A DNA stretch of 64,000 nt from Nymphaea colorata (lineage: Eukaryota > Streptophyta > Magnoliopsida > Nymphaeales > Nymphaeaceae), in contig NC_045141.1 in the NCBI RefSeq assembly GCF_008831285.2, forward strand, positions 6,155,224 through 6,219,223, read 5' to 3'. Positions 62,101 to 64,000 of the stretch are shown one piece after another; position 1 is the first letter of the stretch; each line of letters starts with the position of its first letter. The position numbers and the translations under genes were made by a program. The notes under the pieces were generated by a model, which ran no database searches, was not told where the DNA came from, and was given only the letters and a program-made list of their open reading frames with translations.

Positions 62101-62836
62101 AAATAAAAGGAAAAGGATAATAAAAAAAAGAAAGTCAAACAGCAGACATAGGCCAGCCAAAAAAGCGATCTATGTCATAGAATATATTAATCTAAGTTCA
62201 TAAGGAAATAACAAATTAAAGTAGGATGATTTCATAACGTGGGAGATGGGTTCAATATAAAGCATATCGGAATAAGAAGATCGATGATTTGACAGTATAA
62301 TAACAAACATAAAATACAAACAACATAGATATGTGTAGATATCACTATGGAACATGTTTCAACAAAATGATAGAGAAGACAAGGAAAACCAAGTGAAGGC
62401 TGACAGAAAGTATAATGTCTGTGAATGCCAAAGGGAAACAATCAAGATAGTAAATCAAAATTAAAGAGAAAAAATAAAAAGACGAGGAAAAGCAAATGAA
62501 TACCTCTAGCAGTTCAGAGCCCCAAGGAGGGCTAGTGCGAAGAATATGCCTGTCAAATTCAAGAAAGAAATCTCTTATCCTCTCATTCGTTGGGTACAAA
62601 GAAGAGCATAGCCTTAATCGCAGCCTAAACACATGTTTTCCATCTTCCAAGTAATCCAGACGTTCCTGCAGGAAAAGAAAGAAGAAATCAACTGACATTC
62701 TGCAGCACTAAGTCTGGATAACATACAAACAGATTTAGTAGTAGTTATAGTAACCGCTACTGTCACCTTCATGCTCTCCTGGAGATAGTGCGGTACTAGC
62801 TCTCTCAACACTGGTAAAGCTATGTCAGAATGAAAC
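23399..62836 (-). CDS. SPK1: SPIKE1, DOCK-family ROP guanine nucleotide exchange factor (18 C-terminal exons)
   Basis: Known role: SPIKE1 is the plant DOCK-type exchange factor that loads GTP onto ROP GTPases and, upstream of WAVE/SCAR and ARP2/3, controls actin, cell shape and trafficking, partly at ER exit sites. Here 18 exons (3,757 coding bases plus stop, about 1,252 residues of a protein usually near 1,830) join in frame without a stop. All inferred introns have GT and AG ends and all phases agree. The last three exons hold the catalytic DHR2 region, with strings such as YRVGFYGE, GKLDRKEYVYRE and QWKRRTVLQTEGSFPALVNR; the end is YIPAILSEL. The start, and the DHR1/C2 part expected toward the N-terminus, lie beyond the right edge. 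The odd feature is intron size: 15.0, 7.8 and 3.8 kb, all transposon-filled. Assignment is from recognised family sequence, not a search. Confidence 0.95.
23737..24711 (-). CDS. SPK1: SPK1 exon 17 of window (975 nt, DHR2 core)
   Basis: It encodes 325 residues from ALVGRNDAVWSKDHVTALRR to ILQGSVAVQ in phase 0. This is most of the DHR2 GEF domain: the helical lobe (VKYLQLADKLFSQAELYHF), then the ATYYRVGFYGERFGKLDRKE block and the SLQRILQGSVAVQ helix. DHR2 domains bind the nucleotide-free GTPase and expel GDP with lobes B and C. Acceptor TTGTAG, donor CAG|GTAGGC. Confidence 0.97.
24788..24973 (-). CDS. SPK1: SPK1 exon 16 of window (186 nt)
   Basis: It encodes 62 residues from ASVMAVDKYAAAESFHRL to AVAVAGVIMQ in phase 0, near the start of the DHR2 region. 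Acceptor TGTTAG, donor CAG|GTGAAT. Confidence 0.95.
26442..27487 (+). pseudogene. hAT transposase remnant, C-terminal half
   Basis: From about ATG 26451 it reads MVASNDWRGVEEVEKDHARD, then the KYMPYWKIIDRRWTRNLHNP block typical of plant hAT transposases. A probable intron follows (about 26973-27074; donor GTAAGT, acceptor ATTAG). After it come IWWEMFGSS and CSASACERNWS of the hAT dimerisation domain. A stop at about 27232 and a frame change then lead into an acidic tail (SSDSEEENID, to 27487). The N-terminal zinc finger and catalytic start are missing. A relative with the same tail lies at 44885-45940. It is in a SPK1 intron, on the opposite strand. Confidence 0.85.
27935..28135. mobile_element. 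GTATCGTACGATAC-rich element fragment
   Basis: GTATCG/CGATAC occurs more than ten times in both orientations, including palindromes such as GTATCGTACGATAC. The same texture fills the left end of the element at 32423-33185, so this is probably a partial copy of that family. No target duplication was seen. Confidence 0.55.
28295..28361. repeat. Perfect 29-bp inverted repeat with 9-base loop
   Basis: The arms at 28295-28323 and 28333-28361 are exactly complementary (GCAGATTTATGCATGG... and its mirror) around GTTTAGATA. Outside the arms the similarity continues weakly (AAATCG...AATT on both sides). It lies in a SPK1 intron and would be transcribed with the gene as a tight stem-loop. It may be a minimal foldback element or a small-RNA hairpin; neither can be shown from sequence alone. 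Confidence 0.8.
28761..29093 (-). CDS. SPK1: SPK1 exon 15 of window (333 nt)
   Basis: It encodes 111 residues from SSFCYFTHTTRLRVMLTITL to LEHGLL in phase 0. Acceptor TTTCAG, donor TTG|GTAAGT. It is followed by a 3.8-kb intron. Confidence 0.94.
29184..29531 (-). CDS. SPK1: SPK1 exon 14 of window (348 nt)
   Basis: It encodes 116 residues from ELWEENLSAAVSLQVLE to VGLQILVR in phase 0. The first third has no ATG, so the exon extends further than a Met-initiated frame suggests. Acceptor TTCAG, donor AGG|GTAACC. Confidence 0.94.
29624..29797 (-). CDS. SPK1: SPK1 exon 13 of window (174 nt)
   Basis: It encodes 58 residues from PQATPEGGYLWQRV to LHPILRQKL in phase 0. Acceptor CTTTCAG, donor CTG|GTTGGT. 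Confidence 0.94.
30688..30831 (-). CDS. SPK1: SPK1 exon 12 of window (144 nt)
   Basis: It encodes 48 residues from HRKPADSMMMGSSSRSPDGE to EASRQEVR. This is the Ser/Gly-rich linker of SPK1, probably flexible. Acceptor TTTCAG, donor CGA|GTACGT. Confidence 0.93.
31028..31210 (-). CDS. SPK1: SPK1 exon 11 of window (183 nt)
   Basis: It encodes 61 residues from ILDEMPVYYNLSAVEKREVL to LEECLVLFE in phase 0. Acceptor TCTGCAG, donor GAG|GTGCCT. Confidence 0.94.
32423..33185. mobile_element. Non-autonomous DNA element with GTATCG repeats and 10-bp flanking repeats
   Basis: The 763-bp stretch is flanked on both sides by AGTAAAACCA (32413-32422 and 33186-33195). Left end: ATGCTATCCGTATCG. Right end, complemented: TCAATGTTATCAAAGGCATAGCGTATCG. 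Both carry GCTAT/GCATAG next to CGTATCG, so they look like imperfect inverted ends. The first 220 bases and the last 70 are dense in GTATCG/CGATAC. Flanking repeats of 9-10 bp fit a Mutator-like element, but no transposase is present, so the superfamily is inferred. Confidence 0.6.
33563..33808 (+). pseudogene. hAT transposase N-terminus with BED zinc finger (hAT-2, left part)
   Basis: MPGGREKFWSFAES starts a BED-type zinc finger: CKYC, then TRFMYHLEG. After the finger the text shifts frame, and a stop follows at 33806. The catalytic part expected next is not here. A stretch with matching DUF659-type content appears at 37075-37265, after another hAT element. I infer that hAT-1 landed inside this copy. 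Confidence 0.7.
33881..33940. repeat. Short tandem duplication (about 28 bp)
   Basis: CAGYTGCAAAYG followed by YCTTTTGTTCAAGTTCA is present twice in succession with a few differences. Confidence 0.55.
34010..37064 (+). mobile_element. hAT-type DNA transposon (hAT-1) with CCCGTA subterminal repeats
   Basis: I join four parts into one element. A GC-rich leader (34200-34370) with repeated GGCGAC ends in AAG|GTATAT. An intron runs to CAG at about 35052. The transposase frame is 35088-36710. The right end is a TA-rich tract, CCCAAATTTTTTGAAAAT, then about six CCCGTA units (37009-37051) and CTATGTGACATAG (37052-37064). The same leader type and the same right end occur in the short element at 44088-44876, whose two ends are inverted. 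The left terminus of hAT-1 is not recognisable, so the start is approximate. Confidence 0.65.
35088..36710 (+). pseudogene. hAT transposase with BED finger and DUF659, dimerisation domain deleted
   Basis: ATG 35088 opens a 540-codon frame. Residues about 60-90 form a BED zinc finger (CKFCDMMFTGSYTRCKTH). DUF659 follows, with VSIVSDGWTDIQRRPLINF and VVQLITDNAP. Then comes the hAT core with CVAHSINLALK and RFASIIVMIKKI. The text is normal up to LNPKYC, where the dimerisation domain should follow. Instead the sequence jumps to what looks like the natural acidic tail in another frame (AFNMDLTEPVAPSNLHDATE, about 36735-36795). About 130 residues, including the CSASACERNWS-type dimer motif, are missing. 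The reading frame is otherwise long and clean, so the loss is not ancient. The protein is unlikely to be active. Confidence 0.85.
37075..37265 (+). pseudogene. hAT transposase DUF659 fragment (hAT-2, right part)
   Basis: The sequence starts six codons' worth of bases after the right end of hAT-1. It reads EYVEAKKKWLQTGFKLMSD, then WKDTTKSRPYINLLVSS, and after frame breaks VTDNGSN. This is the DUF659 core, different in sequence from hAT-1. It is cut at 37267 by the LTR of a gypsy relic. Confidence 0.75.
37267..38660 (-). mobile_element. Rearranged Ty3/gypsy relic (LTR pieces and gag only)
   Basis: Two direct LTR pieces start TGATAGCCTC at 37267 and 38485 and share about 170 bases. Next to the second, on the minus strand, is a primer site (TGGTATCAGAAC, 38471-38482). 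Minus-strand gag follows, with WVFQAEQFFDC, IHLEGAAIKWYQW and LIGSFAGGLKKEIKIGV down to about 37735. There gag runs straight into an inverted LTR fragment (37654-37724, complementary to 37369-37442). Protease, RT and integrase are absent. It sits inside hAT-2. Confidence 0.75.
37735..38470 (-). pseudogene. Gypsy gag fragment
   Basis: The N-terminal part is open at 38062-38364 (Q- and M-rich, then TGTFPESLRQ). The capsid core is read in pieces at 37735-38060, with FFDC, AAIKWYQW and GALIGSFAGGL strings typical of plant gypsy gag. Frame breaks and stops are present. No zinc knuckle remains. Confidence 0.75.
38641..38763. repeat. 62-bp tandem duplication
   Basis: GTAAGTAAGCATYCAGGCCT begins at 38641 and again at 38703, and the similarity runs through GGGTGTTGTGTTTTT to GCACCCGC. 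Two copies with a few differences. Confidence 0.8.
38985..39135. repeat. CTCTCTCTGTCTTCTACCTCCACC minisatellite, array A
   Basis: Three to four units of roughly 50 bp each contain a CT-rich run, TCTTCTACYTCCA and GGCATC. A related array lies at 39556-39705. Confidence 0.65.
39465..39555. repeat. Degraded right end of the CCCGTA hAT family
   Basis: A (TA)n tract, CCCGTATCCAAATTTTTTGAAAAT and GTACCCGTAC strings repeat the right end of hAT-1 (36940-37064). The terminal CTATGTGACATAG is reduced to ACATAG. Confidence 0.6.
39556..39705. repeat. CT-rich minisatellite, array B
   Basis: About three units of CTCTCTCYRTCTTCTCCCTCC followed by RGCATCYGCTC, related to array A but with CTCC where A has TACC. 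Confidence 0.65.
40449..40732 (-). mobile_element. Solo copia LTR with 5-bp target duplication ATAAT
   Basis: The block has TG...CA ends and is flanked on both sides by ATAAT (40444-40448, 40733-40737). It matches the LTR at 6268-6564 along its whole length by eye, for example TGTAAGATTTTGA at one end and GTACAA..CTTAACA at the other. A lone LTR with an intact duplication is the normal product of recombination between the two LTRs of a full element. Confidence 0.85.
40744..41131. repeat. Near-identical tandem duplication (about 175-205 bp)
   Basis: GAAGTATGACTCTACAGTGG opens both copies (40744-40950 and 40956-41131), and TATCTATTCTTA closes both. The second lacks about 30 bases near its start. 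The rest differs at only a few positions by eye, so the event is recent. No protein-like frame. Confidence 0.85.
41204..41590 (+). pseudogene. hAT transposase N-terminal fragment (hAT-3, part 1)
   Basis: The frame from 41204 resembles the start of hAT-1: GGNVHFAYGYCQVTFVGFYT aligns with that element's BED finger, and LKKLQDRVDAIHNN continues it after a stop at 41461. Two zinc ligands are lost (CKFC-like reads AYGYC). It is interrupted at 41596 by copia sequence and probably continues at 43783. Confidence 0.6.
41859..42545 (+). pseudogene. Copia gag end and protease fragment
   Basis: Three overlapping frame pieces contain a glycine-rich stretch with a CX2C zinc knuckle start, and the protease signature WIIDSGA with the downstream SNVLYAPTFPVNLLFVTQL block known from copia polyproteins. 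At least three stops or frame breaks are present. Confidence 0.7.
42422..43402. repeat. 230-bp direct repeat (42422-42652 and 43172-43402)
   Basis: Both copies run from TTCCAMTGTTTTATATGCTCC through TTGGGTATAATACGACGAGC to GAAATTAATARCACAAAC-like text with few differences. The 519 bases between them hold a (TA)n tract and an LTR-like block. Confidence 0.85.
42742..42783. repeat. (TA)n microsatellite
   Basis: About 20 uninterrupted TA units. Confidence 0.9.
43632..43737. repeat. Degraded right end of the CCCGTA hAT family
   Basis: A TA-rich tract, CACCTAAATTTTTTTAGATG, CACCCGCACCCGCACC and CTATGTGACATAG follow the same order as at 36940-37064. Here CCCGTA has drifted to CCCGCA. The piece lies just before the middle part of hAT-3. 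Confidence 0.6.
43783..44087 (+). pseudogene. hAT transposase middle fragment (hAT-3, part 2)
   Basis: The piece QLQEGEIVLQERYPNIFTTT and YSAHCIDLMLKDI is the core that follows DUF659 in plant hAT transposases, with the conserved AHCIDL block. The next codons (GVTRFASHF) show the usual RFASHF motif. At 44087 the sequence is interrupted by a 790-bp element and resumes at 44885. Confidence 0.8.
44088..44876. mobile_element. Non-autonomous hAT-family element, nested in hAT-3, with 8-bp target duplication
   Basis: The ends are inverted: left CTATGTGACACGGATACGG and right CCGTATCCGTGTGACATAG, which differ at one position over 19 bases. GTTAGGAT flanks both sides (44080-44087 and 44877-44884). The flanking coding sequence is continuous if the insert is ignored, by comparison with the relative at 26430. 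Inside are a GGCGACGG-rich leader ending AG|GTAAGT (about 44400), as in hAT-1, and CCCGTA units near the right end. No transposase. An 8-bp duplication is the hallmark of hAT elements. The flank match can be stretched to 11 bases, so the exact border is uncertain by a base or two. Confidence 0.82.
44885..45940 (+). pseudogene. hAT transposase C-terminal half (hAT-3, part 3)
   Basis: MVASNEWRHVEQVEQDDAKE aligns with the copy at 26451. A stop follows at about 45038. After several frame breaks come EVHEGLDFVTKKL, then the SRPRSASACERNWS dimerisation block near 45600, and an acidic tail ending STSWDV. It is older than the copy at 26442, with more stops. Confidence 0.82.
46222..46332 (-). CDS. SPK1: SPK1 exon 10 of window (111 nt)
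   Basis: It encodes 37 residues from AARMLVVLMCKHEFDARYQ to LYFPLVGQ in phase 0. Acceptor CGTTAG, donor CAG|GTACTT. It is followed by the 15-kb intron. Confidence 0.93.
46516..46591 (-). CDS. SPK1: SPK1 exon 9 of window (76 nt)
   Basis: It starts with the last base of the split Arg codon, then NYLSSVLIQELFLTWDHEDL, and ends QRGK. Acceptor CATCAG, donor AAA|GTGAGT. Confidence 0.92.
46933..46991 (+). pseudogene. trnI-GAU: Fragment of chloroplast trnI-GAU (5' exon and intron start)
   Basis: GGGCTATTAGCTCATTGGTA followed by GACCGCGCCCCTCATAA resembles the 5' exon of plastid tRNA-Ile(GAU), with the A and B arms and most of the anticodon stem. TTGTGTCATTGTGCCTGGGC then follows the start of its group II intron. 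Several substitutions, including the anticodon region (CATAA for GATAA), show it is a decayed nuclear copy of plastid DNA. The 3' exon is absent, so it is not a working tRNA gene. Confidence 0.65.
47086..47159. repeat. (TA)n(CA)n compound microsatellite
   Basis: About 25 TA units are followed by about 12 CA units. Confidence 0.95.
48571..48701 (-). CDS. SPK1: SPK1 exon 8 of window (131 nt)
   Basis: It encodes VALYIDKFTGVCQPVL to MPGRDPSD plus two bases of an Arg codon. Acceptor TTTGCAG. The donor is AG|GTCTCTCTCT, that is, GT followed directly by a TC microsatellite, a weak match to the GTRAGT consensus. Confidence 0.92.
48702..50845 (-). other. SPK1 intron, 2,144 bp
   Basis: It contains one probable MITE (49471-49765). 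The rest is AT-rich without recognisable elements. Confidence 0.75.
49471..49765. mobile_element. Probable MITE
   Basis: Left GTGGTATTTGAATAACACCC and right, complemented, GGGGCTCTTGGATGACACTC resemble each other over about 25 bases, ending in CAAAA. Inside are repeated AAACCAGATTT/AAATCTGGTTT and CCAAAATGGCATTTTGG palindromes. The size is about 295 bp with no coding capacity. A clean target duplication is not visible. Confidence 0.5.
50846..51039 (-). CDS. SPK1: SPK1 exon 7 of window (194 nt)
   Basis: It starts with two bases completing the Gly codon, then DDIPPLQLKDGVFRCIMQLY, and ends EPRQVFEL. Acceptor TTCTTCAG, donor TTG|GTAAGA. Confidence 0.94.
51515..51986 (-). mobile_element. Complete TRIM (miniature LTR retrotransposon), target duplication TTAAA
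   Basis: Two LTR copies (51515-51719, 205 bp; 51797-51986, 190 bp) start TGTAA and end GTTACA. They flank only 77 bases. On the minus strand the internal piece begins with TGGTATCAGA, one base from the LTR (primer site), and ends with TTTGAGGGGGTTGGAT directly before the other LTR (polypurine tract). TTAAA lies immediately outside both ends. There is no coding capacity. The two LTRs differ noticeably, so the insertion is not recent. Confidence 0.9.
52431..52520. repeat. GAA and CAG/CAA trinucleotide repeats
   Basis: (GAA)n, then CAACAACAACAGCAGCAACAG... with seven successive CAG units, then (AGA)n. In the SPK1 transcript, which is read from the other strand, this gives CUG and UUC runs within an intron. 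Confidence 0.85.
53322..53448 (-). CDS. SPK1: SPK1 exon 6 of window (127 nt)
   Basis: It encodes AKGYRVGPVYDDVLAMAWFF to NNIPS plus the first base of a Gly codon. Acceptor TTTTTCAG, donor CATCAG|GTTTTG. Confidence 0.94.
54480..54766 (+). repeat. 5' LTR of the young copia element
   Basis: It starts TGTTAGAATATATTG and ends GTTTCTACA. It holds an inverted motif (ACCGGGTCC...GGACCCGGT), a CCTATATATTC promoter-like box at about 54588-54598 and the transcribed leader. TG...CA ends and the paired copy at 59515 fix the borders. Confidence 0.96.
54767..54778 (+). other. Primer-binding site (initiator Met tRNA)
   Basis: TGGTATCAGAGC follows the LTR without a gap. Confidence 0.95.
54779..55221 (+). 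other. GC-rich untranslated leader of the copia element
   Basis: The leader is made of GCCGCCGTC/CCAGCGCCG-type units and keeps long chance frames open in several phases. Proline/serine/alanine-rich translations from it have no domain, so I treat it as leader, not gene. Confidence 0.7.
55222..59520 (+). pseudogene. Copia gag-pol polyprotein with a single premature TAG
   Basis: I start at ATG 55222 (MADAVIFKLDD, GCCATGG context); the codon 12 bases upstream is TTG. The order is gag (UBN2-like), zinc knuckle C253/C256/H261/C266, protease D354 in VDSGATHH, integrase zinc site H490/H495/C519/C522, catalytic D549, D612 and E648 (35 residues between the last two), RT with YVDD at 1109-1112, and RNase H with YSDADWAG near 1275. 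All catalytic residues are present. Codon 1331 is TAG (59212-59214) where relatives have Trp in an ELLWL-like block. The frame then continues 101 codons to a TAG overlapping the 3' LTR. The stop removes the end of RNase H, so this copy probably relies on others to move. Confidence 0.95.
59515..59801 (+). repeat. 3' LTR of the young copia element
   Basis: The copy is identical by eye to 54480-54766. It follows a purine run GAGGGGGAG and overlaps the polyprotein stop (TGT TAG). Confidence 0.96.
60911..61107. mobile_element. Small inverted-repeat element with 9-bp target duplication
   Basis: GTGAAACCA lies on both sides (60902-60910, 61108-61116). The ends are inverted: TAGCCACGAATATC on the left and, complemented, TCATAGCCACAAATAT on the right. 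The 197-bp body is rich in AATATCACGATATTT. The size and 9-bp duplication suggest a Mutator-type MITE. Similar AATATCACGATATTTTC text occurs at 31515-31580, perhaps a relic of the same family. Confidence 0.7.
61264..61408 (-). CDS. SPK1: SPK1 exon 5 of window (145 nt)
   Basis: It begins with the last base of the split Arg codon, then VQQESSDGAERNRFL, and ends VWGSLARSK. Acceptor TTTTCAG, donor AAG|GTAATT. It is followed by the 7.8-kb intron that carries the young copia element. Confidence 0.93.
61661..61698 (-). CDS. SPK1: SPK1 exon 4 of window (38-nt small exon)
   Basis: It encodes VAAFRAMVNILT plus two bases of an Arg codon that is completed by the next exon. Acceptor TTTACAG, donor ACAAG|GTACAT. 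It is too short for ordinary open-frame tracks; the exact fit of phase on both sides supports it. Confidence 0.88.
61925..62032 (-). CDS. SPK1: SPK1 exon 3 of window (108 nt)
   Basis: It encodes 36 residues from AINSLKNVDSTELLQFL to GDGGETLQ in phase 0. Acceptor TGCAG, donor CAG|GTTTAT. Confidence 0.92.
62504..62665 (-). CDS. SPK1: SPK1 exon 2 of window (162 nt)
   Basis: It encodes 54 residues from ERLDYLEDGKHVFRLRLRLC to GSELLE in phase 0. Acceptor CCTGCAG, donor GAG|GTATTC. Confidence 0.92.
62767..62836 (-). CDS. SPK1: SPK1 exon 1 of window (70 nt)
   Basis: It encodes FHSDIALPVLRELVPHYLQ and ends ...SMK. It begins with one base of a split codon after a TTTCAG acceptor and ends AAG|GTGACA. 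The preceding exon is not visible in 62837-64000. Confidence 0.88.
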
Positions 62837-64000
62837 CTGAAACATTACCAAGAAAGATAACATGGTTACAACAAGACCATTAAAGAGGATTTCACTATTA
62901 CTGAATTCATCCATTAACATGACTCTTAAGGAGAAATATTTCACTTTTATATCATTAGTGTGTATAAAACACCGGGACAGATGATTAGAGGGGCTGAAGA
63001 AAATGCATTCAGCCAAAGCCATAGAAAAAGTTAATTGAACTTCAAAGTAGACTTCACCAGGGACATGGATGCAACATAAATGAGTGCATACCAGAACCAA
63101 CTTAGGTGCCAGTGCAGGTGCAAGTGCATTTTGAGTGCACCAAACATGAAAAGAAAAAAAATTTTGAGTATGAGCAGCCACATCTGACCATTTTCATCCA
63201 ATTGTAATTGTGCACCAAACAAGTTCACAAAGGTCAGCCACATCCAATCACTATCATACAATTTTGTGTGGACACTGAACTCAACTTAAAAACAAGTCTA
63301 GTCTAGTCAACAGGGATTGAATACGTGTCAAACTAATTTTGGCAAGAAACTGAAACCGGTCAAACTTCTGAGCATAGTTCGTCATATTCAAGCTTAATAC
63401 AAGAAATCCTGAAGAAAAAAGGGATTAGGACATAGTGCATATAGACCTCTCTTCACCACCCACCCCCTCCTCCCCAACCCCCATCCCAAAACCCCATGAA
63501 TTATATATGTGGAAAGATAAACAGAGACTTGTATTTCTCATAAGAAATGTTGATTAAAAAAAATCTCAATATCCTTTTTATTACTATGTTAAGTGAATGA
63601 CGCTTCCCGTTACCATTTTTATGTGCTCATGGAGATATCCCAAAGAGCCTGGGAATTTTCAAAATGGTTTCTCCATTTTCATGCTATTAGAACCATGTAT
63701 TCACAAATGCTCGTTTCTTTTTCTGCAATTCTACAGCACACTTCACAACTAACCAACCCTCCCCCCCCCTTTTTTCACAACCCCAAATTGGCTTTAGTAT
63801 CTAAATAGCTGGCCCTAGCAAATCAATCGTCTCTTTTTATTCATTTCCAACTTCTAGGGACAACCAGCCATGAATTTTTCTTGCATATGGTATTGATGCA
63901 TCTGAGTTCAAGCTGAATGACCAACTGTAGATGTTGCAACTGAAAGCCTTAAAGCTCAGGGAGTTGGACTTATTAAGGATTTCCCTACTCTGCTTCATCT
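62837..64000. other. SPK1 intron reaching the window edge; no exon seen
   Basis: I looked for the next upstream SPK1 exon on the minus strand and found no frame that continues the family sequence before FHSDIALPVL with fitting splice sites. No repeat was recognised. The intron is therefore probably longer than 1.1 kb. Confidence 0.6.

Noticed and set aside
62837-63261. Minus-strand frames next to SPK1 as a further exon
   Set aside because: The translation does not continue the family sequence and includes no fitting acceptor/donor pair with the needed phase.
1-64000. CRISPR array, rRNA operon, bacterial-type operon or phage
   Set aside because: The direct repeats are microsatellites, minisatellites or transposon parts. 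Genes are split by introns and nothing prokaryotic is present.
1-64000. A new multi-gene system
   Set aside because: All protein-coding sequence that I can support belongs to SPK1 or to known transposon classes (copia, gypsy, LINE, hAT).

Overview
The window is nuclear DNA from a flowering plant. It holds one large split host gene on the minus strand, surrounded and invaded by plant transposable elements. No second complete host gene was recognised. I cannot name the species from the sequence.

Host gene (23399 to 62836 and beyond, minus strand). Eighteen exons with GT/AG borders and consistent phases encode about 1,252 residues. I recognise them as the C-terminal two thirds of SPIKE1 (SPK1), the plant DOCK-family exchange factor for ROP GTPases, with a complete C-terminal catalytic DHR2 region and a normal stop. 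The N-terminal exons lie past the right edge. The reading frame is clean, so the gene looks functional although several introns are very large: 15,011 bp (31211-46221), 7,815 bp (53449-61263) and 3,787 bp (24974-28760), all filled with transposons.

Left of the gene (1-23398). From left to right: AT-rich degenerate repeat DNA; a truncated minus-strand Ty1/copia element with one LTR (6268-8430); a decayed chromodomain Ty3/gypsy element with a 3-kb 5' LTR and a 3' LTR cut at both ends (9511-18486); a LINE reverse-transcriptase remnant (19603-20500); a GGATTCGGAT-rich repeat; then about 2.4 kb of 3' flank of SPK1.

Inside the introns. The 15-kb intron is a nest of hAT-type transposase remnants, a hAT-like non-autonomous element inserted in another hAT copy with an 8-bp target duplication, a rearranged gypsy gag fragment, a copia fragment, a solo copia LTR with a perfect target duplication (relative of the LTR at 6268), a GTATCG-rich element flanked by 10-bp direct repeats, and several tandem duplications. 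The 7.8-kb intron carries a very young Ty1/copia element (54480-59801): its 287-bp LTRs look identical, its target duplication is perfect, and its 1,431-codon polyprotein is broken by a single TAG. The 2.3-kb intron carries a complete 472-bp TRIM element. Smaller items are a chloroplast trnI-GAU fragment, two MITE-like elements and a perfect 29-bp foldback.

I found no undescribed multi-gene system. The most interesting material is the SPK1 intron expansion and the hAT family with CCCGTA subterminal repeats. Sequence identity and target duplications were judged by eye, without alignment software.
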